A program made the translations under genes and the position numbers. Positions 63,655 through 64,000 of a DNA stretch of 64,000 bases are shown piece after piece; within the stretch, counting starts at the first letter, position 1, and each line of letters begins with the position of its first letter. The notes beneath the pieces are model-generated. The model was given only the letters and a program-made list of their open reading frames with translations. It searched no databases and was not told the DNA's origin. Origin of the DNA: Azadirachta indica (lineage: Eukaryota; Streptophyta; Magnoliopsida; Sapindales; Meliaceae); contig CM040451.1 of NCBI GenBank assembly GCA_022749755.1, forward strand, positions 9,437,871-9,501,870. Reading direction: 5' to 3'.

Positions 63655-63987
63655 TTATTTAAACAAAGGAGGAAGAGTGGCAATATTGCTCTCTGCGGGA
63701 CCAAAAAAGCGCTTCCAGGTTTTCAACTGAGTGAAAACTTGCTTGTAAAAAGCGATTCTAGCTGCAGATATGCTGACTAACATGCTTTTTCTCAACTTCT
63801 TTAACCTCTTCCCAATCTTAACCTTCAGTCTGCATAATCTGATCCTCAAAAACGATGGTTTTCTTCGAGAATCAGCTTGATCCAACACTTTGTAGATCAA
63901 AAACTGTGCCCGCCTACTCCTCACCTCCTCCGGATCTTCCTTGTCAATCTTAGTGTAAGCATACTGATTACTCCTCAGAAGAGTCAT
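63655..63987 (-). CDS. Small basic plant protein of unknown function, 110 aa
   Basis: A single open exon of 110 codons plus stop, starting MTLLRSNQYAYTKIDKEDPEEV at 63987. It has a short N-terminal patch with EDPEEVRSRRAQFLIYKVLDQAD, then a very basic central helix-like stretch (RIRLCRLKVKIGKRLKKLRKS) and an end with LKTWKRFFG and TLPPLF. I recall similar plant-specific proteins of about 100 residues with a conserved core of this type but no assigned function, and I do not name one. There is no signal peptide or membrane segment. The basic core could bind membranes or nucleic acid (inference). The leader and promoter lie beyond the right edge. Confidence 0.75.
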   Translation of the reverse strand: MTLLRSNQYAYTKIDKEDPEEVRSRRAQFLIYKVLDQADSRRKPSFLRIRLCRLKVKIGKRLKKLRKSMLVSISAARIAFYKQVFTQLKTWKRFFGPAESNIATLPPLFK

Positions 63988-64000
63988 TTTCTTTAGAAAT

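Overview
The window reads as nuclear DNA of a flowering plant, most likely a eudicot. The base composition is AT-rich, genes are broken by GT-AG introns, and all recognisable products are plant families (delta-ornithine aminotransferase, tau-class GST, DEG5 chloroplast protease, DETOXIFICATION/MATE carrier, RLP29-type LRR protein, LRAT/NC-domain protein, DUF4408-DUF761 protein). A Citrus-like rosid is my guess from overall protein flavour; nothing here proves the genus.

Layout. 1-1.7 kb: first two coding exons of ornithine aminotransferase (minus, continues off the left edge). 5.1-9.3 kb: a complete seven-exon five-KH-domain RNA-binding protein (minus). 10.4-12.5 kb: NAA38/LSMD1-like NatC subunit (plus), apparently sharing a short divergent promoter region with the KH gene. 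13.2-14.0 kb: a tau GST broken by a one-base frameshift. 14.35-17.6 kb: complete eight-exon DEG5 protease (minus) with a MITE in one intron. 20.8-21.7 kb: DUF4408/DUF761 protein. 28.0-29.5 kb: single-exon LRR protein of the RLP29/PII-2 type. 31.8-46.3 kb: a MATE (DTX40-type) cluster with a decayed copy carrying a 191-bp tandem array, a small LRAT-like gene on the other strand, a two-exon MATE remnant, and one intact seven-exon gene of 503 codons. 50.25-53.4 kb: a LIN37-like MuvB/DREAM subunit whose first coding exon has a frameshift. 54.7-60.3 kb: complete nine-exon Hsp70-16-type (Hsp110 subfamily) gene. 63.66-63.99 kb: a small basic protein of unknown function.

The genes are ordinary unlinked eukaryotic loci and I see no operon-like logic. 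Every exon chain given as complete was checked for reading-frame continuity by hand (KH 624 aa, DEG5 313 aa, DTX40 503 aa, Hsp70-16 764 aa, LRAT-like 167 aa), which is the main support for the splice sites. The long AT-rich gaps (17.6-20.8, 21.7-27.9, 35.5-42.6 kb) hold microsatellites and old repeats but no gene I can support.

No clearly new system emerged. The most interesting points are: the LRAT-like protein whose catalytic Cys is replaced by Phe; the 191-bp array made from the 5' end of a MATE gene; the split MATE remnants around the LRAT-like gene; a decayed partial copy of the Hsp70-16 3' region 8 kb from its source; a presequence-like upstream exon of Hsp70-16; and a MULE-type MITE with an exact 9-bp target duplication.
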